A DNA stretch of 64,000 nucleotides from the NCBI RefSeq assembly GCF_000197735.1, contig NC_014550.1, forward strand, positions 1,302,001 to 1,366,000, in the 5' to 3' direction. Under the pieces are notes generated by a model. It made no database searches. It saw only the letters and a program-made list of their open reading frames with translations, and was not told the origin of the DNA. The translations under genes were made by a program, and so were the position numbers. The first letter of the stretch is position 1. Each line of letters begins with the position of its first letter. Of this stretch, positions 8,527-16,972 are shown piece by piece. The DNA is from Glutamicibacter arilaitensis Re117. GTDB taxonomy: Bacteria; Actinomycetota; Actinomycetes; Actinomycetales; Micrococcaceae.

Positions 8527-10164
8527 TCAGTTGTTGTTTTTCAAGGGCAGGGTGACGGTGAAGATTGCGCCGGCGTCGTTGTCAACATTCATTGTGCCAC
8601 CAAGCCGAAGCACCGCTTGCTGCACCAGCGCCAAGCCCAGGCCGCGGTGTCCGCTGCCGTCCTTGGTGCTCACCCCGAAGCGCATCAGCTGGTCGAAGAA
8701 CTCCGGTTCAATGCCGGGCCCGGAATCGGCGACCGCAATGATCAGCTCGTCATCGGCCGCGGTAACCTCCACCCAGACCGTCGCCTCTTGTGTTCCCACC
8801 GAGGCATCCAGTGCGTTATCCAGCAGGTTGCCCACGACCGTGACGATGTCGGTGGCGGCGTAGGCGTTGTTCGGGATGATTCCCTGTGCGTTGATGTCCA
8901 GCTTGATGCCGCGTTCGTGGGCCTGGGCTGCCTTGGCCACCAGCAGGCTGGAAAGGTATACGTCATCGATGCTGTGCACGATCGCATCGGTCAGCTTCTG
9001 CGAATGCTGGCGGTCATCTACTGCAAAGGCCAGGGCCTTCTCGCTTTGGCCGTTTTCAATCAGGGTGGCGATGGTATGCAGGCGGTTGGCATGCTCGTGG
9101 GTTTGCGCTCGCAGGGCGGTGGAGAAGGTCTTCAGCGACTGCACTTCACCGGTAAGTTCCTGCACCTCGGTCAGGTCGCGCAGGGTCATGACCTGGCCGG
9201 AGAGCGGTTGGGCGCGGAACCAGCGAATCGGCAGGGAGCCACGGCGGGGCAGCCGCGCATTGGTCAGCCGCGCTGGTCCCTGGGAAATGGACAGCACGGT
9301 GTGGGTGCCCAAATGGATTTCGTCCTTGCAGCTGCGGCCGGTAGCCATCAGGGTGCGCAGGGTCTCGGGGATCTGCACCTGATCAAGATCCAGCCCATTG
9401 GGCGGCACCTGTTCCGGGAACCCCAGCAATCTGGCGGCTTCCTGGTTATAGAGCACAATGTGGTGCTGCCGGTCCAGAAGCACCAGTCCTTCGCGGACCG
9501 AGTGCAGGGCGGAAAAGTAGAAGGCATAGAGCCGGCGCAGCCCGTGCGGGCCGAAGCCCAGGGTCGCTTGGTTGACGTAGCGGGAGAAGGACCAGGAGCT
9601 GAAGCCGGCCAGCAGCAAGGCAAGTGCCGAGACGGTCAAGATCTGCGGCAGTTCGCTGCGGTAGATCGATTCCAGGCTCTCCAGGGTAATGCCGGTAGCG
9701 ACCATGCCCACCAGCGTGCCTTCATGGAAGACCGGGGCAATGGTCCGCACCGAAAGCCCAAGGGTGCCCAGGGCGACTTCGTTGTAGGTTTGGCCGGCCA
9801 AGGCCTGCTTGGTGGATCCGGAGTATTTCTTGCCCAGCTGCTGCGGGTTCGGGTGCGTTACGCGCCGCTCATCGGGAGTCATGATGGTGATGAAGTCGAT
9901 GCCCTGCCCGCGGTCCAAGATCTTGTCCGTGTAGGGCTGCAATTCTTCGGTGGGCTGCGTTCCGGCCAGGGCCTCGGAGACGAAAGGACCATTGGCCAAG
10001 GTGATCGAAATTGTCGCCACCGTCGCCTGCTTGTCATCGAGGATGACCTGGGCTTGGTGCTTGTAGGTGGCCACTGCCAGCGACCAGCCGTCGCTATTGA
10101 GCGGTGCAAGGGCGGCAGCGCGCGCTGAAGGCGGCCGGGTCTGGTCCGTGAAGTGATCGGTCAA
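8527..10164 (-). CDS. CitA/DcuS-type sensor histidine kinase lacking the first membrane segment
   Basis: Kinase of 545 residues: a CitA/DcuS-like ligand-binding domain (about 35-170, with HPNPQQLGKKY), one membrane helix (about 173-193), a PAS domain (about 220-330), the H-box LRAQTHEHANRLH with likely phospho-His356, N-box VVGNLLDNALDAS, and G-boxes DSGPGIEPEFFDQLM and GHRGLGLALV. The start is a TTG after a strong AAGGAGG; an in-frame stop lies shortly upstream, so no longer start exists. Family members normally begin with a transmembrane helix that exports the sensor domain, but the first 34 residues here are not hydrophobic. It either senses cytoplasmic ligand or is impaired. It is paired with the downstream response regulator and is divergent from dctA. 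Confidence 0.9.
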   Translation of the reverse strand: MTDHFTDQTRPPSARAAALAPLNSDGWSLAVATYKHQAQVILDDKQATVATISITLANGPFVSEALAGTQPTEELQPYTDKILDRGQGIDFITIMTPDERRVTHPNPQQLGKKYSGSTKQALAGQTYNEVALGTLGLSVRTIAPVFHEGTLVGMVATGITLESLESIYRSELPQILTVSALALLLAGFSSWSFSRYVNQATLGFGPHGLRRLYAFYFSALHSVREGLVLLDRQHHIVLYNQEAARLLGFPEQVPPNGLDLDQVQIPETLRTLMATGRSCKDEIHLGTHTVLSISQGPARLTNARLPRRGSLPIRWFRAQPLSGQVMTLRDLTEVQELTGEVQSLKTFSTALRAQTHEHANRLHTIATLIENGQSEKALAFAVDDRQHSQKLTDAIVHSIDDVYLSSLLVAKAAQAHERGIKLDINAQGIIPNNAYAATDIVTVVGNLLDNALDASVGTQEATVWVEVTAADDELIIAVADSGPGIEPEFFDQLMRFGVSTKDGSGHRGLGLALVQQAVLRLGGTMNVDNDAGAIFTVTLPLKNNN

Positions 10165-10339
10165 CTTGCGGTCCTCCTTGGACAGATTGGTCTTTGAAGT
10201 TCAACAGGTGTGACCAATATGAACGCAATAGAGATGCGGATCACTTCGAACCGCACCATGGATACAGAACGATTCTACGTAAGTCCGGATTGGCAAGGAT
10301 GCCTGCCCGGAAAATACGCTAACAAGGGTAGGACTCTCC

Positions 10340-11638
10340 ATGGCTGTCACCGAAGAACTAACTCCCAGCGGCAATGCGCCGCAGGGTGCATCGAAGAAAA
10401 AAGACAAGACCCACTGGCTATACATCATGGTCATCGTCGCCGTCGTGCTGGGCGCAGGCATCGGCCTGGTAGCTCCGGAAGTCGGCAAGTCGCTCAAGCC
10501 GCTGGGCGCCGCCTTCGTCGCGTTGATCAAGATGATCATCGCGCCGGTCATCTTCTGCACCATTGTGCTGGGTATCGGCTCGATCGCCAAGGCAGCGACT
10601 GTCGGCAAGGTCGGCGGCCTGGCCATGCTGTACTTCCTGGTCATGTCCACCTTGGCCCTGGGCATCGGGCTGCTGGTCGGCAATATCATCCATCCGGGCG
10701 AAGGTCTGGAGCTCAAGCCCTACGAAGCAGGCGGCTCGGGCGACTCGAACGCGACCGTCGACTTCCTGATGTCCCTGATCCCGGGCGACATCCCTGTGCT
10801 GCCAACCCTGGTGCTGGCGATGTTTGTCGGCTTCGCGCTGCAGGGAATGGGCAAGGCCGGTGAGCCGGTACTGATCGGCATCCAGAACATCCAGAAGGTC
10901 GTCTTCCGCATCATGATGATGATCATGTGGGCTGCTCCGATCGGCGCTTTCGGTGCGATCGCCGCGGTGGTCGGTGCAACCGGTTGGGCCGCGATCGGCT
11001 CGATGGCTGTGCTGATGGGCGCGTTCTACCTGACCTGCATCCTGTTCATCGTCATCATCCTGGGCAGCATGCTGCGCGTGGTGACCGGGCTGAACATCTT
11101 CGCCCTGATGAAGTACTTGGCTCGCGAATACCTGCTGATCTTCTCGACGTCGTCCTCCGAGTCCGCACTGCCACGCCTGATCGCCAAGATGGAACACGCT
11201 GGCGTGTCCAAGCCTGTTGTGGGCATCACCGTTCCGACCGGCTACTCCTTCAACCTCGATGGCACCGCGATCTACCTGACCATGTCCGCGCTGTTCGTTT
11301 CCACCGCCATGGGCATGCCGATGAACCTGGGCCAGCAGATCGGCCTGCTGGTCTTCATGATCATCGCATCCAAGGGCGCCGCCGGCGTGACTGGTGCCGG
11401 CCTTGCAACACTGGCAGCCGGCCTGCAGGCGCACCGTCCGGAGCTGCTGGGCGGCATGGGCGTGATCGTGGGCATCGACAAGTTCATGTCCGAAGCCCGT
11501 GCACTGACCAACTTCACCGGCAACGCCGTAGCCACCTTGCTGATCGGCAAATGGACCAAGGAAATCGACATGGACCAGGCCAAGGCCGTGCTGGCCGGCC
11601 AGATTCCTTTCGACGAAAACAGCGTCGAAGGCCACTAG
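10340..11638 (+). CDS. dctA: C4-dicarboxylate:cation symporter
   Basis: Membrane carrier of the DAACS family (432 residues) importing succinate, fumarate or malate. Eight or so hydrophobic segments are visible. The re-entrant loop serine cluster STSSSESALPRL and the substrate-site stretch VPTGYSFNLDGTAIYLTMS are both intact, as is the KGAAGVTGAGLATLAAGL segment. An upstream region of 175 bases separates it from the divergent two-component system, so it is the likely regulated target. A rho-independent terminator follows. Confidence 0.94.
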   Translation: MAVTEELTPSGNAPQGASKKKDKTHWLYIMVIVAVVLGAGIGLVAPEVGKSLKPLGAAFVALIKMIIAPVIFCTIVLGIGSIAKAATVGKVGGLAMLYFLVMSTLALGIGLLVGNIIHPGEGLELKPYEAGGSGDSNATVDFLMSLIPGDIPVLPTLVLAMFVGFALQGMGKAGEPVLIGIQNIQKVVFRIMMMIMWAAPIGAFGAIAAVVGATGWAAIGSMAVLMGAFYLTCILFIVIILGSMLRVVTGLNIFALMKYLAREYLLIFSTSSSESALPRLIAKMEHAGVSKPVVGITVPTGYSFNLDGTAIYLTMSALFVSTAMGMPMNLGQQIGLLVFMIIASKGAAGVTGAGLATLAAGLQAHRPELLGGMGVIVGIDKFMSEARALTNFTGNAVATLLIGKWTKEIDMDQAKAVLAGQIPFDENSVEGH

Positions 11639-11661
11639 CCACTAGCGACTACGGTCTTGCG

Positions 11662-11700
11662 AAAATCCGTTATCCGAAGCATTCGGGTAACGGATTTTTT
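11662..11700 (+). terminator. Terminator after dctA
   Basis: AAAATCCGTTATCCGAA pairs with TTCGGGTAACGGATTTTTT (a few G-U pairs) around a short loop and ends in a run of six T, 24 bases after the stop. Confidence 0.85.
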
Positions 11701-11766
11701 GCGTCTTGGCTCCTTTGGGAAGATAGTCCCAGCCGGGAAAAACTGCTGGCAGGTCGAAAGGGCATC

Positions 11767-12390
11767 ATGGGCGTTGCGGTACGAGTATGTTTTGTCGGGG
11801 ATTCCTTTGTTGCCGGAGTTGGCGATGGCAGCCACCGTGGATGGGCAGGGCGGCTAATCGCCCGGGGAATCGAACGCGGCTATGAGCTCACCGGCTACAA
11901 CCTCGGGGTCCGCGGCGATACCAGCACCATGATTCGCCAGCGGTTCGAAGCTGAATGCGCCGCACGTTTTCCACCAGGAGAGCATGCGGTGGGGATCGTG
12001 TTCTCCTTTGGAGTCAACGACGTGATCCGCTGGTCATCGAAGCCCCGGGTGGCAGTCGGAGAACGGATTGCGAACCTCTCGGCCATCCTGGACCAAGCCA
12101 GGGTGCGCCGGTGGCCGGTGCTGATGATCGGTCCGCCACCGATCGCCGATGATGCCCTGAATGAGCAACTGCGCGAGCTGGATGCGCAAATGCAGGATCG
12201 ATGCGAGTTGGCCGATGTGCCCTATTTGAGCGTCCATGAGCAATTAGCCGGCAACGAGGTGTGGCGCAGCGAGGTGGCCGCAGATGATGGAGCGCATCCG
12301 CGCGCGGCCGGATATGACGTGCTGGCCGGACTGGCCGAAGGAGCATGGGATAACTGGTTGCGGGAATTGGCCGCTAGGCTGGAGCGATGA
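11767..12390 (+). CDS. SGNH/GDSL-family hydrolase
   Basis: Predicted esterase or lipase of 207 residues. It shows block I GDSFVAG (nucleophile S13), the block II glycine in NLGVRGDTS, block III GVND, and block V DGAHP with D174 and H177, so the triad and oxyanion residues are complete. There is no signal peptide, so it should be cytosolic. The start follows GAAAGG. The stop overlaps the ATG of the cytidine deaminase gene (ATGA), so the two are translationally coupled. The substrate is unknown. Confidence 0.85.
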   Translation: MGVAVRVCFVGDSFVAGVGDGSHRGWAGRLIARGIERGYELTGYNLGVRGDTSTMIRQRFEAECAARFPPGEHAVGIVFSFGVNDVIRWSSKPRVAVGERIANLSAILDQARVRRWPVLMIGPPPIADDALNEQLRELDAQMQDRCELADVPYLSVHEQLAGNEVWRSEVAADDGAHPRAAGYDVLAGLAEGAWDNWLRELAARLER

Positions 12391-12764
12391 ACTCCGCACC
12401 GAACCAGCTGCACTATCGCGAACTTGCCGATGCTGAAAAAGAACTCATTGAGCGGGCCCGGCAGACTATCGACGCGTCCACCGATGCGCCCGAAGGCGGC
12501 GACGGGATGCACACCACGGGAGCTGCAGTCCTGGATGCCAACGGCACCATGCACGCGGGCGTGAACTTCTACCATTTCACCGGCGGGCCTTGCGCCGAGC
12601 TGGTGGCCCTAGGAGCGGCTCGTGCCGACGGGGCTCTGGAACCGCAGGCGGTTGTTGCGGTGGGAAACCAAGGTCGCGGTATCAAAAGCCCGTGCGGGCG
12701 CTGCCGGCAAATCATGGCCGATAGCTATCCGCAGCTGAGAGTCATCGTTCAAACCCAGGCCTGA
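12387..12764 (+). CDS. Cytidine deaminase-like zinc hydrolase
   Basis: 125-residue zinc-dependent deaminase. The zinc and proton-shuttle motifs are C69-A-E71 in GPCAELVALG and C103-G-R-C106 in SPCGRCRQ. The Cys (rather than His) first ligand is typical of small tetrameric cytidine deaminases and blasticidin-S deaminases. Cytidine or deoxycytidine salvage is the default guess. Coupled by a four-base overlap to the upstream SGNH hydrolase. Confidence 0.82.
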   Translation: MNSAPNQLHYRELADAEKELIERARQTIDASTDAPEGGDGMHTTGAAVLDANGTMHAGVNFYHFTGGPCAELVALGAARADGALEPQAVVAVGNQGRGIKSPCGRCRQIMADSYPQLRVIVQTQA

Positions 12765-12846
12765 CCGCGCAGCGTTGGCGTCCGCCAGTTGTTGCCGTTT
12801 TCTTTCGACTGGGCGGCCGAGCAAGCCTGATTTCCCGATGGCAGGC

Positions 12847-13197
12847 TCAGCTCTCCGGCCCTGCTTTCGCAGAGGCGAGCACGATCCAGTTGCCGTCAGG
12901 ATCCTGAAGCTGCAGGATATCTCCGTCCCCGCCGGGCTGGATGCCTGGATGCTCGATGCCTGCTTCAGCCAGCCGCGCCGCGTGGGCGTCGAGGTCGGCA
13001 ACTTCCAAGACCACGGTGCTGTGCCCGGCTCGTTCAGGTTCGCAGTACACCTGCAGGCCAAAGCCCGGGCCCAGCTGCCACTCGAGCAAACCGGGCATGG
13101 GCCGACGATCCGGACCCCTGCCAATCAGCTGCGCATACCAGTGCTCGGCGCGGGCCAAATCCGATACCGTGGCATTTCCGAGCATTCCCGTGAACAT
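12847..13197 (-). CDS. VOC/glyoxalase-fold protein
   Basis: 116-residue protein with the paired beta-alpha-beta-beta-beta pattern of the VOC superfamily: VSDLARAEHWYAQLIGR, EWQLGPGFGLQVYC, then STVVLEVADLDAHAARLAEAG and LQLQDPDGNWIVLAS. The C-terminal DPDGN motif is characteristic. Metal ligands are not all evident, so a resistance or binding role (bleomycin-resistance-like) is as possible as catalysis. It lies on the same strand as the following two genes but 98 bases away. Confidence 0.72.
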   Translation of the reverse strand: MFTGMLGNATVSDLARAEHWYAQLIGRGPDRRPMPGLLEWQLGPGFGLQVYCEPERAGHSTVVLEVADLDAHAARLAEAGIEHPGIQPGGDGDILQLQDPDGNWIVLASAKAGPES

Positions 13198-13295
13198 CTG
13201 CCTCGCCTCTCACGCCGCCTGGAATCGGCGTTCATGATCACATTCGACTACCACGGCGCGCGCGAGTCAAGAGCAAATCCGGTGAAGCCGGCGAA

Positions 13296-13888
13296 TTAGC
13301 AGTTTGGGGACCAGGGCACTGGCCGGCCTAGGAATGCCGCCAGCTGATCCAGCGCAGCGGCAGTGCCGCTAATTGGCTGCGGGGGAGCGAAGCGTCCTGC
13401 TCGATCCACGCCTGCAAGCTGCCCGCCGGCGAATTCCAGAGCCTGCTGCGCCGAAGCTTGAAGCACAGGATCATTCTCCAACTGCTGGCCGGTGGCTTGG
13501 GCCAGATCCCACAGGTGGGCGAGCAGGTCATAGTTGCGGATCTGCAACCGCTCCAAGCCGGTGGCTGTGCCTATCGGGCTCTGGAAGCTTTGTTCAAGCA
13601 CGCCCGGCACGCCAAAGGCCTCGAGCAGCAATTGCGCGGATCGGGCATAGGCGCCGGCAGGGTCCCCGCCCAGTACGTCGGCCGCGCTAGGTGGCGGGTG
13701 CTTCCCGGCCAGCATGGCCGCGAACACCAGGTTCATCCCACCACATGTGCGAGCAGGTCGCGCACGGTCCACTCGGAGCAGGGCGTGGGCGCATCCCACT
13801 GCCGGCTTGCAATGTTCTCGACGAGCCGGCCGCCGAGCCGCAATGCATGCTCCAGGGAATCAACTGAGCTCTGTGAATCCTTGTTCAT
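13296..13888 (-). pseudogene. TIGR03086/mycothiol-maleylpyruvate isomerase-like protein, frameshifted
   Basis: Two pieces in different frames make one TIGR03086-type protein. The first begins at the ATG at 13888 and runs 51 codons with the family signature TPCSEWTVRDLLAHVVG, then hits TGA at 13735-13733. The second continues without a gap in another frame with MNLVFAAMLAGKHPP and ends at 13296. Loss of a single G from the GGTGGG run (about 13737-13743) explains it. The family has a DinB-like four-helix bundle and probably uses a thiol cofactor. It may be a real inactivation or a homopolymer sequencing error. Confidence 0.75.
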
Positions 13889-13922
13889 GATGGTTCCAGT
13901 CTTCAGTCCTGATGCCGGCCGG

Positions 13923-14303
13923 TCAATGGCCGGGCCCGGTGAGCAGCCTTTGCAGGCGCGGACCGAAACGGACCTCGTGTTCCAGCGCCATCAGTTTTTC
14001 GATCGACAGGTGGATTCCTTGGGCAGCGAGGAGCGAGCGGATGCACTTCCAGTAATCGCGAAATGCCTGGGCCCGGCTCGCCCCGGGTGCCGGTTCACCC
14101 GGGCCGACCACGGTCAGCGTGGTTTCGCGGATGGCAGCCGGCTCGGCCCGGGACCAGTTTTCGCTGGTGGACCAGCCCCGGTCATCGAGCACGAGGATGC
14201 ATTGCCCGTTCTCCAGTTGGGCTTTCAGCAGCACGTACACGCTGACCTGCTCGCTGTTCGGCTCGGCCTCGGCCAGGCTGAGGAACTTTTCCAAGGTCCT
14301 CAT
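13923..14303 (-). CDS. Hypothetical protein
   Basis: I do not recognise this 126-residue protein. It is acidic and soluble, with an alternating strand stretch (QVSVYVLLKAQLENGQCILVLDDRGW) and helical ends. GGGAGGA precedes the ATG at 14303, which is preferred over an in-frame start at 14321. It lies 34 bases upstream of the frameshifted TIGR03086 gene on the same strand and probably shares its transcript. Confidence 0.6.
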   Translation of the reverse strand: MRTLEKFLSLAEAEPNSEQVSVYVLLKAQLENGQCILVLDDRGWSTSENWSRAEPAAIRETTLTVVGPGEPAPGASRAQAFRDYWKCIRSLLAAQGIHLSIEKLMALEHEVRFGPRLQRLLTGPGH

Positions 14304-14381
14304 CGGATCCTCCCGGATCATGCCAGTGCGCTTTCAGCTCACATACAACATTAGAGCTAAGGTTCAAGGTAAAGGCTCGCC

Positions 14382-15386
14382 GTGAAAGTACCCAAAAAAC
14401 CGGGATCGTTTGCTTCGGCCGATAACCTTGAAAAGAGCTTACAGCTCAAAGAATTAGGTTTATCGAACGGGAAGTGTGGTTTACCCATCGTGAGCGAGGA
14501 ACAGGGAAATAAGCACCGCGGGGCGGGAATGCTCAAGGAGCCTCGTCCGGTGGGTCCAACTGGCAAGCCATTGACCGATTTCCCCGTGCCAGCACCGTTG
14601 CCTTCGCACGGTCCGGCACGTGTGATTGCCATGGTGAACCAGAAAGGTGGCGTCGGCAAGACGACCTCCACCATCAACTTGGCCGCTGCGCTCGCCGAAT
14701 ACGGGCGCAAGGTGCTGCTGGTCGACTTTGACCCGCAGGGTGCGCTGTCTGCCGGTTTCGGCACCAACCCGCATGAAATGGACATCACCGTCTACAACGT
14801 GCTGATGGACCGCAAGGTGAAGATCACCGACGCCATCGTGAAAACCGATGTCGAGAACATCGATCTGCTGCCGGCCAACATCGATTTGTCCGCCGCCGAG
14901 GTGCAGCTGGTCAACGAGGTCGCCCGCGAGCAGGTGCTTGAACGCGCGCTGCGCAATGTCATCGACGACTACGACGTGGTGCTCATCGACTGCCAGCCAT
15001 CGCTGGGTTTGCTGACCATCAACGCGCTGACCGCTGCGCACGGCGTGATCATCCCGCTGACCGCAGAGTTCTTCGCCCTGCGTGCGGTGGCCCTGCTGAT
15101 GGAAACGATCGACAAGGTCAAGGACCGCCTGAACCAGGTCCTGGAGCTGGACGGCGTAGTAGCCACCATGTACGACGCCCGCACTCTGCACAGCCGCGAG
15201 GTCATCACCCGACTGGATGAGGCCTTCGGCGACAAGCTTTTCGAGACGGTCATCAAGCGCACCATCAAATTCGCTGATGCGAATGTGGCTGCCGAGCCGA
15301 TTACTTCCTATGCAGCAAACCATCCAGGCGCCGAGGCTTACCGCAACCTGGCCCGCGAACTGATTTGGCGCGGTGGTGCCCCGTAA
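14382..15386 (+). CDS. ParA-family ATPase at the head of the scpAB cluster
   Basis: Deviant Walker-A ATPase of the ParA/Soj/MinD group. The core begins with RVIAMVNQKGGVGKTTS, with VLLVDFDPQG (Walker A') and DVVLIDCQPS (Walker B) following. Likely role: chromosome segregation or positioning with the downstream ScpA/ScpB. The start is uncertain: GTG at 14382 gives 334 residues, but the first 36 look non-coding, and GTG at 14490 (VSEEQG, 298 residues) is a credible alternative. The stop TAA shares a base with the scpA ATG. Confidence 0.88.
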   Translation: MKVPKKPGSFASADNLEKSLQLKELGLSNGKCGLPIVSEEQGNKHRGAGMLKEPRPVGPTGKPLTDFPVPAPLPSHGPARVIAMVNQKGGVGKTTSTINLAAALAEYGRKVLLVDFDPQGALSAGFGTNPHEMDITVYNVLMDRKVKITDAIVKTDVENIDLLPANIDLSAAEVQLVNEVAREQVLERALRNVIDDYDVVLIDCQPSLGLLTINALTAAHGVIIPLTAEFFALRAVALLMETIDKVKDRLNQVLELDGVVATMYDARTLHSREVITRLDEAFGDKLFETVIKRTIKFADANVAAEPITSYAANHPGAEAYRNLARELIWRGGAP

Positions 15387-16288
15387 TGAGCACCACGCTC
15401 AGCGAAGAAACCGCCACCGATTCCACCACGCCAGCAGAAGCTGAGCAGGAATCGGCTGGCGGTTTTCGCCTTGCCCTGCAGAATTTCAACGGGCCCTTCG
15501 ATGTGCTGCTGCACCTGATTACCAAGCGCGAGCTGGATATCACCGACGTAGCCCTGGCCGAGGTCACCGATGAATTCATCGCCTATCTGCGCGAACTGCA
15601 GGCTTCCAGCGCCGCCGATGGCAGCGACGGAATGAAAGTGCTCGATGAAACCACCGAATTCCTGGTCGTCGCCTCCACGCTGCTGGATTTGAAGGCCGCC
15701 CGTTTGCTGCCGCGCGGCGAGATGGCCGATGAAGAGGACTTCGAGCTGCTTGAGGCCCGCGACCTGCTCTTCGCCCGGCTGCTGCAGTACAAGGCCTTCA
15801 AGCAGGCCGCCGAATTCTTGGGCGAACGCTATATGAGCGAAGGGGCGCGCCACCCGCGCGAAGTCTCGCTGGAACCGCAGTTCGCCGCCTTGCTGCCCGA
15901 GCTGGTATTCAATATCGGACCCGATGCGCTGGCGGCAATGGCGGCCAAGGCCTTGGCGCCGAAGCCTGAACCCGCCACCGAGGTGGGCATCGGGCATCTG
16001 CACGGAGCGAATGTCACCATCGCCGAAGAGGCCGAGACGATCACCGCCATGCTTGAGTCCCGCGGCACCCTGGCTTTCACCCAGCTGGTGGCCGATGCCG
16101 ATGGGCAGCTGGTGGTGGTCGTGCGTTTTCTGGCATTGTTGGAGATGTTCAGGCAAAAGGCGATCAGCTTTGCGCAGGAAGATCCGCTGGGGCCATTGCT
16201 GATTTCGTTGATTCAGGAGTCGAGTTTCGATGCGCAGGCGGTGCAAGATGACTATGAGGGCAGTAGTGGTGAGGTGAATCATGAGTGA
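15386..16288 (+). CDS. scpA: Segregation and condensation protein A
   Basis: Kleisin subunit of the bacterial SMC complex, 300 residues. The N-terminal SMC-head-binding region (FRLALQNFNGPFDVLLHLI, ELDITDVALAEVTDEFIAYL) and the C-terminal winged helix (EEAETITAMLESRGTLAFTQL...RFLALLEMFRQKAISFAQ) are both clear. The ATG overlaps the parA stop by one base, and the gene runs eight bases into scpB. The set works on chromosome compaction. Confidence 0.94.
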   Translation: MSTTLSEETATDSTTPAEAEQESAGGFRLALQNFNGPFDVLLHLITKRELDITDVALAEVTDEFIAYLRELQASSAADGSDGMKVLDETTEFLVVASTLLDLKAARLLPRGEMADEEDFELLEARDLLFARLLQYKAFKQAAEFLGERYMSEGARHPREVSLEPQFAALLPELVFNIGPDALAAMAAKALAPKPEPATEVGIGHLHGANVTIAEEAETITAMLESRGTLAFTQLVADADGQLVVVVRFLALLEMFRQKAISFAQEDPLGPLLISLIQESSFDAQAVQDDYEGSSGEVNHE

Positions 16289-16871
16289 GTTTGCACCCAT
16301 TGACCAGTTGCCAGGAGGCCTGGAATCGGGTCTTGAAGCGGTGCTGATGGTCGCTGATATCCCCGTATCTTCGGCACGTTTAGCCGAAATCTTCGAGGTC
16401 CCCACGGCTAGGATTGCCACCGCTTTGGAGAACCTCGCTACCGAGTATGATGGTAAGGATCGCCCGCGCGGATTTGAACTGCGTCGCGTCGCCTCCGGGT
16501 GGCGCTTCTATTCGCGGGCCGATTACGCCGATTTCGTCTCCAGTTATGTGCTCGACGGGCAGACAGCACGCCTGTCACAGGCCGCCCTAGAAACCCTGGC
16601 TGTCATCGCTTACCGACAGCCGGTCTCGCGTGGACGTATTTCGGCGATTCGAGGTGTCAACGTCGATTCAGTGGTGCGCACGCTGCTCACCCGCGGATTG
16701 ATCACGGAGTATCCGGAAGTTGGAGATGGCGGAGCGACGCTGTACCAAACCACCGAATACTTCCTGGAACGACTGGGGCTGGGCTCGCTTGATGAGTTGC
16801 CTGCGCTGTCCCCGTATCTTCCCGGGGTGGCCGATCTCGAGTCGCTCGATTCGGCAACCTACGACGACTAG
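16281..16871 (+). CDS. scpB: Segregation and condensation protein B
   Basis: Partner of ScpA in the SMC complex, 196 residues. Two tandem winged-helix domains: SGLEAVLMVADIPVSSARLAEIF first, then QAALETLAVIAYRQPVSRGRISAIRGVNVDSVVRTLLTRGLI, the latter diagnostic of ScpB. Start 16281 overlaps the scpA 3' end. Confidence 0.94.
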   Translation: MSEFAPIDQLPGGLESGLEAVLMVADIPVSSARLAEIFEVPTARIATALENLATEYDGKDRPRGFELRRVASGWRFYSRADYADFVSSYVLDGQTARLSQAALETLAVIAYRQPVSRGRISAIRGVNVDSVVRTLLTRGLITEYPEVGDGGATLYQTTEYFLERLGLGSLDELPALSPYLPGVADLESLDSATYDD

Positions 16872-16972
16872 GTAGCTGCCAGCCGGCAGCTACACCGGAT
16901 AAACTACGCGTGAAGCCCCAGAACTGGCGGGCTCGCGCAGCGAACACGTAACAGCAAGGGACACAGGCAAGC

